Shown here piece by piece: positions 1 to 9,382 of a stretch of DNA of 64,000 bases. Source of the DNA: Eremothecium cymbalariae DBVPG#7215 (Eukaryota > Ascomycota > Saccharomycetes > Saccharomycetales > Saccharomycetaceae); NCBI RefSeq assembly GCF_000235365.1, contig NC_016456.1, positions 1 to 64,000 of the forward strand, given 5' to 3'. Position 1 is the stretch's first letter, and every line of letters begins with the position of its first letter. The translations under genes and the position numbers were made by a program. The notes beneath the pieces were generated by a model, which made no database searches, was not told the DNA's origin, and worked only from the letters and a program-made list of their open reading frames with translations.

Positions 1-288
1 TACACCACACCGCTGAGAGACCCCTACACCACACCGCTGAGAGACCCGTACACCACACCGCTGAGAGACCCGTACACCACACCGCTGAGAGACCCGTACA
101 CCACACCGCTGAGAGACCCGTACACCACACCGCTGAGAGACCCGTACACCACACCGCTGAGAGACCCGTACACCACACCGCTGAGAGACCCGTACACCAC
201 ACCGCTGAGAGACCCGTACACCACACCGCTGAGAGACCCGTACACCACACCGCTGAGAGACCCGTACACCACACCGCTGAGAGACCCG
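1..288. repeat. Telomeric repeat array (left chromosome end)
   Basis: Twelve head-to-tail copies of a 24-bp unit run from the first base. The + strand is the C-rich strand, as expected at a left chromosome end. Read on the complement, each unit contains GTGTGGTGTACGGG followed by TCTCTCAGC. The GGTGTACGG core is shared with Kluyveromyces telomeres, and the whole unit matches, from memory, the 24-bp Ashbya/Eremothecium repeat with about one change. Every unit also holds ACCCGTACACC, which fits the Rap1 site consensus. Copy 1 differs by one base at its end. Both strands have long open frames here only because 24 is a multiple of three. Seen: array and orientation. Recalled: identity of the unit. 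Confidence 0.9.
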
Positions 289-745
289 TACACTGCTCCG
301 CTGAGAGACCCGTACACTGCTCCGCTGAGAGACCCGTACACTGCTCCGCTCCCTCCCGTCGCCCGCCAGATCCACGTGACCTCAACCATACGCTGCCCTG
401 CCCTCAAGACCTCGCTCCGCTGAGACCCGACGCTGCCTGAAACCGCTCCCTCCCGTCGCCCGCCAGATCCACGTGACCCTCCTGGACCATACACTGCTCC
501 CTGAGAGACCCGTACGCTGCTCCGCTCCCTCCCGTCCCCCGCCAGATACATCCACGTGACCTCAACCGTACACTGCCCTGCCCTCAAGACCTCGCTCCGC
601 TGAGACCCGTCGCTGCCTGAAACCGCTCTCAAGACCCTCTCGCCAGATCCCACGTGACCTCAAGACCATACACTGCTCCCTGAGAGACCCGTACGCTGCT
701 CCCTGAGAGACCCGTACACTGCTCCGCTGAGAGAGACCGCCTTTA
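289..745. repeat. Degenerate telomere-derived subtelomeric repeat
   Basis: Next to the regular array come two or three units in which CACCACAC is replaced by CACTGCTC. After that come longer, imperfect copies of a block built from CCCTCCCGTCGCCCGCCAGA, TCCACGTGACCTCAA and CTGCCTGAAACCGCTC, with scattered GCTGAGAGACCCG remnants. Four CACGTG hexamers occur at 373, 470, 553 and 651, one per block, and a fifth lies at 799 in unique sequence. The block is repeated about three times with loss of pieces. This looks like a short telomere-associated sequence, not a gene. Confidence 0.75.
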
Positions 746-941
746 TTTTGTGTCTGGTCACATTTTCCTCAAGACGCTCACCACAGTGACTTTACCCTCA
801 CGTGACCAATCTGACGCAGATACAGGAATTTCCTCATCGCTGCCAAAGCTATGCGACCCAATGAACAAATTGAATCCAAACTATTGAATAAAGCTCTTGA
901 GGTAGATTAGGAAGTCAGGTGCTTGGGAAACGTTAGGTAAG
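746..941. promoter_or_regulatory. LRP1 promoter with PAC element
   Basis: Unique sequence between the subtelomeric repeat and LRP1. CTCATCGC at 833-840 is the reverse complement of the PAC core GCGATGAG, about 100 nt before the LRP1 start. A TCACGTGA palindrome lies at 798-805. PAC elements mark the ribosome-biogenesis regulon in yeasts (Dot6/Tod6 targets), which fits the role of LRP1. Confidence 0.6.
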
Positions 942-1469
942 ATGGAGCATATCAATAAGATAAAACCATTTATTGTACATCTGAACAGACAGCTCAAGGA
1001 TTTAGAGCCAGAAATTAAAAAACTAACCAACCAACCTCTTGATGATCAACTTCTCTCTTTGACAGATGAGAAGGAAAGGTTGAAGCTATCAAATAAATAT
1101 GCATATGTGTTGAGCTCGTTGCTTTTTGTATATATGAAGGTTTTAAATGTCAAAGATATGACTCCTATCATGGCCGAGTTGTCCAGAGTGAAGAGCTACA
1201 TGGATAAGGTTAAGCAGTTAGACTTGAATCAATCAGAGAAGGAAAGTGCAGCCCAAGAGCAACAAGAACGTGCCAAAACCATAATAGGCAGCGCATTAGG
1301 TGAAATAAGATCTGATGCGGCTATCAGTAAGGTCCATTTTCTAGGAAAGCATACCAAATTTGAAAATAAACGTGATCAAGACGAATTGGCCAAAAAAGTG
1401 ATGAGTAGATTAAAACAAGCTAACAAAACGAAAGAGAGTACTGGGAAGGTCTCTAAAAGGAACAAATAG
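942..1469 (+). CDS. LRP1: Exosome-associated C1D/Sas10-family protein Lrp1 (Rrp47)
   Basis: Nuclear cofactor of the exosome exonuclease Rrp6, needed for 3'-end processing of 5.8S rRNA, snoRNAs and snRNAs. The 175-residue product is close to the 184 residues of S. cerevisiae Lrp1. The N-terminal two-thirds (about 1-110) is the helical C1D/Sas10 region that binds Rrp6, and the last 25 residues form a Lys/Arg-rich tail typical of RNA-binding C1D proteins. The ATG at 942 is the first in frame and gives the expected MEHI-type start. It is the first gene from the telomere and has a PAC element 100 nt upstream. Identity rests on recognised similarity and on synteny (YHR081W next to KSP1/SAM35 genes). 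Confidence 0.9.
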   Translation: MEHINKIKPFIVHLNRQLKDLEPEIKKLTNQPLDDQLLSLTDEKERLKLSNKYAYVLSSLLFVYMKVLNVKDMTPIMAELSRVKSYMDKVKQLDLNQSEKESAAQEQQERAKTIIGSALGEIRSDAAISKVHFLGKHTKFENKRDQDELAKKVMSRLKQANKTKESTGKVSKRNK

Positions 1470-1746
1470 GAGTATCTACATAGTTGAATACACACTTTTA
1501 ATGTATATTAATCTCGATAGTAAAATACAGGCTTCGTTTGGCGATAATGTTGTTTTAAATGCTGCAGGGTGGGTGTGAGCGAAACGGATATAGCGGAAAG
1601 TAGAAGAGTTAAGTAACGCGGCTGGAGAATTAATCCTTAATTAAAAAAGTATTTTGTTTTGGAACAAGCTCTGTGGTACTCACATCTACATCAGGTCAGT
1701 GAATAAAGAACACAGATAAGTTATTAGAGGTTGTTGCAAGGTAATT

Positions 1747-3264
1747 ATGAGGTCTCAGGAAGATGTGGAGACTTTCATGGGTATCTGCGGGACTAGCAAT
1801 AGCGGATTGGCTAAGCATTTCCTTGAAATGGCAGGTGGCAACATGGAGACGGCTATTTCTTTGTTCTTTGAGCACGGTGGAGAATCGCAATTAAAGGAGG
1901 GCAGTGCTCGGGATGTTCCTGGGTATGGTGGTATTGGCACTGGTGATGATGAGCTGCTGGCAAACACGTTACAGCAGGAAGCATACCACGAAGAAAGTAG
2001 CTATCGTCCTCCTGATCAGGCAAGGCATGAGCAGTTGGTAGATACACAGTTCTTTCCGGGGCAATATGCTGGTGTAGGGGGCATGTTCCAACCTCTACGG
2101 GGTGTACGTGATATGTTTGATGATAGTAGGCCCTCAGGTATTTTCAATCAGCAACTTTCTGATGAGCAGCTGGGCAGCGAAAGCGATAACAGTGATGACT
2201 ATTCTTACGCTGAGGATAGGCATCGGCAATATGAGTATGCTGAAGAAACGGTTGTAGAGGTTGATGATGACGGTAATCTTCGTGAATACACCAAGATAGT
2301 TCGCAAACCGAAGGCCGTGAGTAAAGAGGAAAGGATGACCTTGCTTTTCAGACCTCCATTCGATATGATGAGTAAAGTCGATTTGGACCATGCCAAATTA
2401 TCTGCTCGTGAAAAGAAAAAATGGATCATGATCAATATCCAAGCTGTGGATATATTTCAATGCCAGATGTTAAATAGAGACTTGTGGTCTGATTCCAAGG
2501 TGAAGAGGTTGATTAAATCAAATTTTGTGTTTTTACAATATCAATATGAATCGCGTTCTGCTCAAAGCTACGTACAGTTCTATGACCTTAATAATAGAGA
2601 TGATCTCCCACATATTGCCATTTTGGATCCATTGACAGGTGAAAGATTAAAACAATGGAATAGAGACGTCCCTAAACCTGACGCTTTTATAAAGACAGTC
2701 GAAGAGTTCCTTTCCGATTTTTCGTTAGATCCAGCTGCAGCTAACCCTACAGTTAAAGAACCTACCCCAGAACTAGACCCTACTACTCTGACTGAGGAAC
2801 AACAAGTAAGTCTGGCTATCCAAGAGTCTTTGAATCGACCAGGAGATCCGTCAGACGCCAAAGATGACAATACTGAAGATGATGACGGTGACGGCGCCGC
2901 TGCTGGTGCTGTCAACGAGAATCCGCAACCTTCAACACCAGCAGGTGAGGATGCGGATCTCGTACTATTTCAATCCATTAAACCTGTATCTCACTTGGAA
3001 CCAGATAACGAACCAGGAGTGACTACTAGAATTCAGATTCGTACTGGCGATGGTAAGAGAATCATAAGAAGATTCAATGCTAAGCAAGACACAGTAAAGA
3101 CAATATATGAAGTCATCAAATCTGAGATGGATGATTATAGAACCGCTCGGTTTTTATTGACTACACACACTAGGGAAAACTTGATCAACAAGTTAGATGA
3201 GACCATCAGTGGCGCTGCGTTGGAAAACAGTTCTATACTGTTAGAGAGGATTACAGAGGGGTAG
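1747..3264 (+). CDS. UBX5: UBX-domain Cdc48 adaptor Ubx5
   Basis: Adaptor that brings ubiquitylated substrates to the AAA ATPase Cdc48/p97. The 505-residue product matches the family's usual 500. Visible parts in order: a UBA-like domain (about 1-45), an acidic linker, a UAS/thioredoxin-like domain (about 200-335, including an FDMMSKVDLDHAKLSAREKK stretch), a ubiquitin-interacting motif near residue 350 (EEQQVSLAIQESL), an acidic spacer, and a C-terminal UBX domain (about 425-505) beginning at TTRIQIRTGDGKR. Start at the first ATG. It is orthologous to YDR330W and followed by GPI8 as in S. cerevisiae, while the flanking LRP1 belongs to the other S. cerevisiae paralogous region. Confidence 0.92.
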   Translation: MRSQEDVETFMGICGTSNSGLAKHFLEMAGGNMETAISLFFEHGGESQLKEGSARDVPGYGGIGTGDDELLANTLQQEAYHEESSYRPPDQARHEQLVDTQFFPGQYAGVGGMFQPLRGVRDMFDDSRPSGIFNQQLSDEQLGSESDNSDDYSYAEDRHRQYEYAEETVVEVDDDGNLREYTKIVRKPKAVSKEERMTLLFRPPFDMMSKVDLDHAKLSAREKKKWIMINIQAVDIFQCQMLNRDLWSDSKVKRLIKSNFVFLQYQYESRSAQSYVQFYDLNNRDDLPHIAILDPLTGERLKQWNRDVPKPDAFIKTVEEFLSDFSLDPAAANPTVKEPTPELDPTTLTEEQQVSLAIQESLNRPGDPSDAKDDNTEDDDGDGAAAGAVNENPQPSTPAGEDADLVLFQSIKPVSHLEPDNEPGVTTRIQIRTGDGKRIIRRFNAKQDTVKTIYEVIKSEMDDYRTARFLLTTHTRENLINKLDETISGAALENSSILLERITEG

Positions 3265-3360
3265 GCACGGCTTTAAAATTCTAATATTAAGATAAATGAG
3301 AAGATAAATACATATAACCAGCGTTTATTTACTTACAATATATATATGCTTGGCTGATCG

Positions 3361-3367
3361 TTACCCG
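3361..3367 (+). promoter_or_regulatory. Reb1-type site upstream of GPI8
   Basis: TTACCCG lies 140 nt before the GPI8 ATG, in the 242-nt spacer after UBX5. It matches the core of the general regulatory factor Reb1, which both clears nucleosomes and can stop upstream transcription between tandem genes. Inferred from the motif only. Confidence 0.5.
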
Positions 3368-3506
3368 GGCTTCTCTTACCATCATTCCTGACGGAGCACA
3401 TGCTAGCCAATGTCAGTGTAATATCGTCATTATTAAAAGCCCGCAAAAAGACCACAGTTCCGTATGTGTGATTTAAGCTCATCCTTTAGCGTTCCCTAGA
3501 GCTACA

Positions 3507-4718
3507 ATGAAGCTTCAAATCATTCAATCTTTTGCACTTTTGCTTCTTACATGCTTCGGGAAAGTTTGGGGGGATGGTTCGCATACCAATAATTGGGCAG
3601 TACTTGTGTCTACATCTCGTTTTTGGTTCAATTATAGACACATGGCTAATGTGTTAAGCATGTACCGTACGGTAAAAAGGCTTGGGATTCCTGATTCTCA
3701 GATTATATTGATGTTAAGTGATGATATTGCATGTAATTCTAGAAACCTGTTTCCTGGTGCGGTTTTTAACAACGCAGATCGAGCTATCGATTTGTATGGA
3801 CAGTCAGTTGAGGTTGATTACAGAGGTTACGAGGTCACTGTTGAAAATTTCATTAGATTACTAACGGATAGGTGGGATGATGTGCAACCGAAGTCTAAAC
3901 GGCTTATGACAGATGAAAACTCTAATATTTTTATATATATCACAGGTCATGGAGGCGAAGATTTCTTAAAGTTTCAAGATGCGGAAGAGATTTCGTCATA
4001 TGATATCGCAGATGCGTTTGCACAAATGTGGGAGAAGAAGCGTTATAATGAGATTTTTTTCATGATAGATACGTGCCAGGCGAATACGATGTATTCCAGA
4101 TGTTATTCACCCAATGTTCTAGCTGTTGGTTCAAGTGAGCTAGACGAAAGTTCTTATTCTCATCATTCAGATGTTGAAATTGGGGTAGCAGTCATTGATA
4201 GGTTTACCTATTATACACTAGAATTTATGGAACAAATTAAGAAGAATTCTACAGCAACCCTCCAGGATCTTTTTGATTACTACACATTTGAGAAGGTTCA
4301 TTCACATGTCGGTGTTCGGAAATATTTATATGAGAGAGACACTGCCGAAGTTTTAATAACAGATTTCTTTGGTAATGTGCAGAATATTATACTGGATGAT
4401 GAGGAAACCACGGACGCAGGAGCTGGTATTGCAGGAACACAGGAACAGAGAAATGACATATTGGACTTCACTATCGCAAGGAACTTAAGTCGTACTCCAG
4501 AAACAATATCCAAAGAGAATCCAAGAGTGACGCAGGTGGTAAAAAGTACCGAAGTTAATAAAGATGGAGCATTATATCAAGGTTCTATCGAATCATATAA
4601 TCGTTCTCTAGTAAAAGCATTTGGGACTTTATTGCTATTATCTCTAAGTCTATCACTATACGCTCAAAAGGAGAACACAAGCCTCGATTCTTATAATACA
4701 CTGTATAAAGCTACTTAA
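3507..4718 (+). CDS. GPI8: GPI transamidase catalytic subunit Gpi8
   Basis: Caspase-fold cysteine protease of the ER-membrane GPI transamidase, which cuts the C-terminal signal of precursors and attaches the GPI anchor. The 403-residue product compares with 411 in S. cerevisiae. Residues 1-22 are a cleavable signal peptide (hydrophobic LLLLTCFGKVWG). The catalytic dyad is visible: His148 in YITGHGGEDF and Cys190 in MIDTCQANTMY, corresponding to His157/Cys199 of the S. cerevisiae enzyme. A hydrophobic segment near residues 372-392 is the membrane anchor, followed by a short polar tail. Ortholog of YDR331W, directly after UBX5. Confidence 0.95.
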   Translation: MKLQIIQSFALLLLTCFGKVWGDGSHTNNWAVLVSTSRFWFNYRHMANVLSMYRTVKRLGIPDSQIILMLSDDIACNSRNLFPGAVFNNADRAIDLYGQSVEVDYRGYEVTVENFIRLLTDRWDDVQPKSKRLMTDENSNIFIYITGHGGEDFLKFQDAEEISSYDIADAFAQMWEKKRYNEIFFMIDTCQANTMYSRCYSPNVLAVGSSELDESSYSHHSDVEIGVAVIDRFTYYTLEFMEQIKKNSTATLQDLFDYYTFEKVHSHVGVRKYLYERDTAEVLITDFFGNVQNIILDDEETTDAGAGIAGTQEQRNDILDFTIARNLSRTPETISKENPRVTQVVKSTEVNKDGALYQGSIESYNRSLVKAFGTLLLLSLSLSLYAQKENTSLDSYNTLYKAT

Positions 4719-5272
4719 AGTGGCTAACATTCCCGTCATTGTTTTATATTTGTTATTTAAAAGATATGCATACAAAGATATAAAGATATATATGCCTGAT
4801 ACTTAAATTACCTATAGACAAACGCAAAAGGCCATCCAATACCTCTAATGGAGTAATAAGAATTGTACTATTGGTTTGAAATTGTATATCCTTTTTCTTA
4901 CGAAATATATGTGTATTTTTCAATACAAGTGTTAAAACTAATTTTTTGAAAAAAAATTGGAAAAATGCAGAATCATTAAAAATAACGGTACATAATAAAT
5001 CATAGATGGTAGAATGCGAAATAATGAAAGTTTCCACAATCACCTTACCTTTCGATAAAAATTGTACGTTTTCCTTCTATTTATTGTTTTATTGGGTTTT
5101 CATATAGGCTTTTTTTTCAACTGGTCAAGACCTCCATGAACTAACTATATTTGCAGTCTTTATCAAAAAGATAAATCAAAACTGCAAATGAAATAATAAG
5201 AATTAGTGAGGCGGTTCTTCAAAATGTCTAAGTGAACAAAAATAAAAGAAAAAAAATTTGGCATGGGAAAAC
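4719..5272. other. Convergent GPI8/KSP1 spacer
   Basis: AT-rich 554-bp region between two convergent genes. It contains runs of A and T and ATATAT stretches suitable for 3'-end formation on both strands. A minus-strand open frame of about 90 codons begins at a GTG and has low-complexity composition, so it is not called. Nothing else recognised. Confidence 0.5.
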
Positions 5273-7957
5273 TTAATCTTGATGTTGCTGCAATATTAGC
5301 CAATTGTTTTTATATTGCTCTAATGAACCAACCAAGTCATCTTGGATAGAGGACTTGCGTCCGCTCTTGATCTTTTGTGGTGAATGAACATGGAAAACCC
5401 TTCGATTAATGGAGGCGATTTCATGGTCGTCTTCAAACGCCACAGCATGATCAGCAAATACATCAGCATTTTGAATTGCAGTAGTGCTAATAGCATGGTT
5501 CTGTGGCATATATGGTTTATGAATCTTGTTAAAGGATGATTCTGATCTGATATGACTGTTATTGTTACTGTGACTGTTATTGTTATTGTTGTTAATCGTT
5601 GATGAAGAATACCTTCTTGTGCCTAAAGTGTTTTTCTTTGAAGCATACGTGCCAGTGTTATAATTTTCACCATTTATTGAGAGAGTAGGACCAACTCCGT
5701 AGATTGAACTGCCCATATTGTTACATGATCCTTGGTTGAAAGCCTTCCTATGGTGAGGCGGAATGTAAATCCCTGGCTTTGGCTTGAATTCAGTGGTAGA
5801 AATATTGTTCGAAACAGCGCTATTACTTGAGGCACTATGCCTGCGAGCATTATCAGACACGTGGAAGGTTAAGTCCTTCAATTGGTTATGCAATTCGGTA
5901 GAAGCTGATTGCGGAGACTTCAACAACTCGGGTACATCCGTGGCAGTTCCTGCACTGGCTGGATTCGCCCCAGGTGTTCCGTGCAGTGAATCGAGTTGCG
6001 TTGGAGTGCGAGATCTGTGAAGTGATGTATGTTCATGAACCGTTAAATTTGACATCTCATTGATAAAGTTGTTGTCCACATCGGATTCTTCTAACGTGAA
6101 AAGGACATCATCTAAATCGGGTTCAGCATCCAATGTTAGACGATGCTGTTCATGATATGTGACACCTTTTTTGGGTGAATCACCATTAATATGAACGGAA
6201 TTGCCTGCATTATTTGGAGAGTTGTTGTTGTTGTTGTTGTTGTTGTGGAGAGTGTTCCGCGAATGTGGAGGGATATATTTTCCGGAAGGAAAATTCAGGC
6301 TACTTACAGAGGATCCGCGCCTGCCATGGCTATTCGCACTGTTGGCATTTGCGGATGAACTCGCACTTTGAAACGGCACCTTGCCAAGGTTAGCACTTGC
6401 AGAAGCTGGTCGGCCATTGTTTACGCTGTTGTTATTATTATTATTGCCATGCTCACCCAAGTTATAATGATAACTATTTCTGCGAGGACGGTTTCTTCTA
6501 CTGAATACCCCCTCCATATACCGGTTGTGGAGACTAGGAGGAGTGAAAAAATCCCTCGTATTAAAATTTTCACTGTTGTTTTGGCTATTATACTCATGGA
6601 AATAATTGTCTATATGACTGTTTGGCGTCGGAATCCCCAAAGGTTTCCTACTGTTTTTGATGATCTTGCGATTATTCCTGATTTTAATTGGTTTAGTGTT
6701 CTTTTCCGGATTCAAAGGTTTAGCATGGGATCTCTTTGTAAAGGTAAACTTTGGAACAGGATCTTTCTCCTCCTTTTTCGATTGAGCCGGAGTGATTTGT
6801 TCGACTGTTATTGCCGGTACAGAGCCCGCTGTAACTGGAGCCAAAGGTAGGTCAGCATCTGATATTGGGGTATTCGTGACATTGGTAGCATCACCCTCGT
6901 GGAATCTAGAAGTAGCACTGTATGCGTCCTCTTCTTCGGAAGCCACTCCACCCTCATCATACAAGGTGTTATAGTATTCATCATCCAAGGTGTATTCTCC
7001 CAACCTTGATAACTCCTCTCTCATACCTTGTAAATATCTGTTTGTCGGATCAATCGTTAGACAATGTCTCAATAGTTGGAAAAGGTCATAGGTCATAGTT
7101 GGAAACACATCAAACAATGCCTCTCTGTTTGCCGCAAAATAGCAGAAAGACTTGTCTGTCTGATTAGCAACACTGAACGGGTTCTTATGGAAAACCATGT
7201 TGAGCAACACAACCCCAATCGACCATATATCAACTTTACTACAGTCATACGGATCATCTCTTTCATCATAATCCAGATTGCTCTCAAATAGCTCAGGAGC
7301 CATGTAACGCTCACTCCCAACATTCCGGTTGGTAGACATACGATCTGTAGTAGCTAAGCCCCAATCGGTCAACTTAATAGTCCAGTTGGAATCCGCAATC
7401 AAAATATTTTCCGGCTTAATATCCCGATGATAGATCCCTTTGCTATGAACATAGTCCACAGCATCCATGATCTGATTTAGTAAATGCGTCAACTGTTTGG
7501 TCTTCCTAGGAACTAGGCCACCTCTGATAGCTTCATACAAGTCGCCGCCAGAACAGTACTCCATAATAATGTAGGAATCAAAGTAATCGAATAACTCAGT
7601 AATATTATTGTGTTTACCAATTTTGTTTTGTACATCAACTTCGTATAATGCTTCATAACAAACATGATTGGACAGCCTAGAACGGACCCTCTCGGAAATT
7701 AGCGATCGCTGGCGTTTCAGCATCTGCCGTCTTTCTAAAGATGAGTTGTTGGAACCATCCCCTTTTTCGTTGGTATTTCTTGTTTCATCATCATCATCAT
7801 CACTTTTGAATATGTACTTGACAGCCACCAACTTCTTCAAATTGGTGTCCTTGGCCAAAGACACATATCCATATGAGCCCTCGCTGATATCCTCCAACTT
7901 CTGATAACGCCCCTTCAACAACCCCCCTTCCTTGTAGATCTCATAATCCAGCGTCAT
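5273..7957 (-). CDS. KSP1: Ser/Thr protein kinase Ksp1
   Basis: Kinase acting downstream of TORC1/PKA in S. cerevisiae, where it restrains autophagy and promotes filamentous growth. The ATG at 7957 gives MTLDYEIYKEGGLLKGRYQ, almost identical to the known N terminus, so the 53 open codons upstream (no ATG) are not included. That gives 894 residues. The kinase domain spans about 18-355, with a glycine loop (SEGSYGYVS), VAVKYIF lysine, HRDIKPEN with Asp179, and a DWG in place of DFG as in Ksp1 orthologs. An Asp/Glu/Asn-rich insert separates early lobes. The C-terminal 500 residues are disordered, with several Asn runs and two PPHxRK-type repeats (IPPHSRN, IPPHHRK). Ortholog of YHR082C. Confidence 0.93.
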   Translation of the reverse strand: MTLDYEIYKEGGLLKGRYQKLEDISEGSYGYVSLAKDTNLKKLVAVKYIFKSDDDDDETRNTNEKGDGSNNSSLERRQMLKRQRSLISERVRSRLSNHVCYEALYEVDVQNKIGKHNNITELFDYFDSYIIMEYCSGGDLYEAIRGGLVPRKTKQLTHLLNQIMDAVDYVHSKGIYHRDIKPENILIADSNWTIKLTDWGLATTDRMSTNRNVGSERYMAPELFESNLDYDERDDPYDCSKVDIWSIGVVLLNMVFHKNPFSVANQTDKSFCYFAANREALFDVFPTMTYDLFQLLRHCLTIDPTNRYLQGMREELSRLGEYTLDDEYYNTLYDEGGVASEEEDAYSATSRFHEGDATNVTNTPISDADLPLAPVTAGSVPAITVEQITPAQSKKEEKDPVPKFTFTKRSHAKPLNPEKNTKPIKIRNNRKIIKNSRKPLGIPTPNSHIDNYFHEYNSQNNSENFNTRDFFTPPSLHNRYMEGVFSRRNRPRRNSYHYNLGEHGNNNNNNSVNNGRPASASANLGKVPFQSASSSANANSANSHGRRGSSVSSLNFPSGKYIPPHSRNTLHNNNNNNNNSPNNAGNSVHINGDSPKKGVTYHEQHRLTLDAEPDLDDVLFTLEESDVDNNFINEMSNLTVHEHTSLHRSRTPTQLDSLHGTPGANPASAGTATDVPELLKSPQSASTELHNQLKDLTFHVSDNARRHSASSNSAVSNNISTTEFKPKPGIYIPPHHRKAFNQGSCNNMGSSIYGVGPTLSINGENYNTGTYASKKNTLGTRRYSSSTINNNNNNSHSNNNSHIRSESSFNKIHKPYMPQNHAISTTAIQNADVFADHAVAFEDDHEIASINRRVFHVHSPQKIKSGRKSSIQDDLVGSLEQYKNNWLILQQHQD

Positions 7958-9382
7958 GTTAGCAACCTGCACTTGATCGAAAAAACACGGATGGCAAATT
8001 AACTCAAAAGCTTGACAGTAAAATAATAAAAAATCCTTCCAAAGCTCGTCAGTTGGTACGTGTAGCTCAAAACGTTGGACGATTGGTTGGACGAATGTTC
8101 GCTCGTAGATCCTCACTAAAACAAAAACCCTATAATGACTACTGCAAAATACGAGGAAAAAAGCCCAGATATAGAAACAACGTTTAACTTCGTTGTATAA
8201 GCCTACCCGCTGCTTTGGCCTGGACTGGATGTTTCCCCTATTTCTAGACAGAAAAACTAAAAAAAAGTGTCCTTTCTTTCTTTCTTTCCTTTAAGTTAAG
8301 ACCTCCGGTCTCAAACTATACGCACTCCAGATGATAATCTAAAACCGTTATCACAAAACACATACAACTCAACAGAAAAAATAAACACCCGCTGAACTCT
8401 TGCTCGCTCTCTCTCCCTTAACCAACGCTATAGACCCCTGCTTCCAGAACGCTCTCCAAGCTTCTTTTTTCCTCTCAACCTTTCCCGCTCGTCCCCCTTG
8501 TCTTCGCTTGCCTTCTTACCTACCTCTTCTACAAAACTTGTTGAACGACAGATAGATAAAAGTACCTTCGATCCAAACCCAAAGGCCAATCAATCTCACC
8601 CAAAAATTACCCGGGTCGCTCGCTCACTCTACTATGACAATGATCAAACCTGGCCGCAAACCTCAGACCCGCCTATATTTCTCTCAACCAAATCAATCAA
8701 AACAACAAAAAAAACAAAACAAAACAAACTAAAAAGCTTAACTTAGCTCCCTTGTCGTCGCTTAAAAAGTGCAAAACCAAAGAAACCTTACCTAACCCAA
8801 AAAAAAGATACTACTAATATCTTTTAAACAAAACAAAACAAAAATGAAAACCCTAATAAAAAACTATCTCTTTTTATCCTGTCTTCTCTCTCTTGGTTTC
8901 CGCTATAATGATATTTGCCTCTCCGTTCGATGATACCTTTAAAGCAGCAGCAGTTGTAGCACCTTAATTTGTTACTGTTTTGGATTCCTTTCTTTGTTGC
9001 AAAGGTGTTGTTTTAGAAGGGGGGAGGGGGTGAGGGAGGACAGCTAAAAATTCCCTGATTGTTTATTTTTCTTAAAAGATGCATATGGACTTCCTGTTGT
9101 TTACCGGTGTTCCACTCCACAGTCCCAAACTTTGAGTCCGGGAGCCTACCACGTCGCCGTGCAGCATGACGGGTCAGCGGTGTGTGCGGGTAACTGTTGT
9201 GTGCATTTCACGTGATCTTTGTGTCACGTGACGCGGGCCGGGCGTGCGTCAACAAAGTTTGCAGATTTCAGGAAAGCCAAACCGAGCACAACGTAAATCG
9301 GTAATTGGTGACTGGCAAAGTGGGCTTTTTCCTAGGTGATCGGTGGGAGAGTTCAATGGTGGTATAGAAGACGAAAAGGTAA
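7958..9382. promoter_or_regulatory. Divergent KSP1/IRC3 intergenic region
   Basis: A 1.4-kb divergent promoter region. It holds a CTTT tract near 8273-8292, A-rich CAAAA repeats at 8700-8730 and 8825-8845, TTACCCG (Reb1 type) at 8607-8613 and CGGGTAA at 9187-9193, and two CACGTG E-boxes at 9209-9214 and 9225-9230 close to IRC3. On the KSP1 strand only one ATG (8363-8361, opening a 15-codon uORF) occurs in the first 1.1 kb, which suggests a long 5' leader. No convincing protein gene seen. Confidence 0.55.
9209..9230. promoter_or_regulatory. Pair of CACGTG E-boxes upstream of IRC3
   Basis: TTCACGTGAT and GTCACGTGAC centred 16 bp apart, 150-210 bp before the IRC3 start, next to a Reb1-type CGGGTAA (9187-9193). 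CACGTG with flanking T/A is the Cbf1 palindrome (also Pho4). In pre-duplication yeasts Cbf1 sites are common at mitochondrial and ribosome-related promoters. The occupying factor is inferred. Confidence 0.5.

Noticed and set aside
24..653. 209-codon minus-strand open frame with VYGSLSGV repeats, and a + strand frame with YTTPLRDP repeats
   Set aside because: Both are translations of the 24-bp telomeric array. The unit is a multiple of three, so several frames stay open; there is no ATG start.
799..804. TCACGTGA as a centromere CDEI element
   Set aside because: No AT-rich CDEII or TTTCCGAA-type CDEIII follows; none was found anywhere in the window.
4753..5043. 96-codon minus-strand open frame between GPI8 and KSP1
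   Set aside because: Starts at GTG, low-complexity Phe/Ile/Leu/Lys composition of AT-rich DNA, no recognisable domain.
6368..6850. 160-codon frame opposite KSP1
   Set aside because: Antisense to the Asn/Ser-rich disordered region of KSP1; no independent support.
7958..8116. N-terminal extension of KSP1 from a GTG
   Set aside because: The conserved Ksp1 N terminus MTLDYEIYKEGG begins exactly at the ATG at 7957.
8498..8746. 82-codon + strand open frame in the KSP1/IRC3 spacer
   Set aside because: Begins at a non-ATG codon, Lys/Thr/Ser low-complexity C terminus from CAAAA repeats, no similarity recognised.
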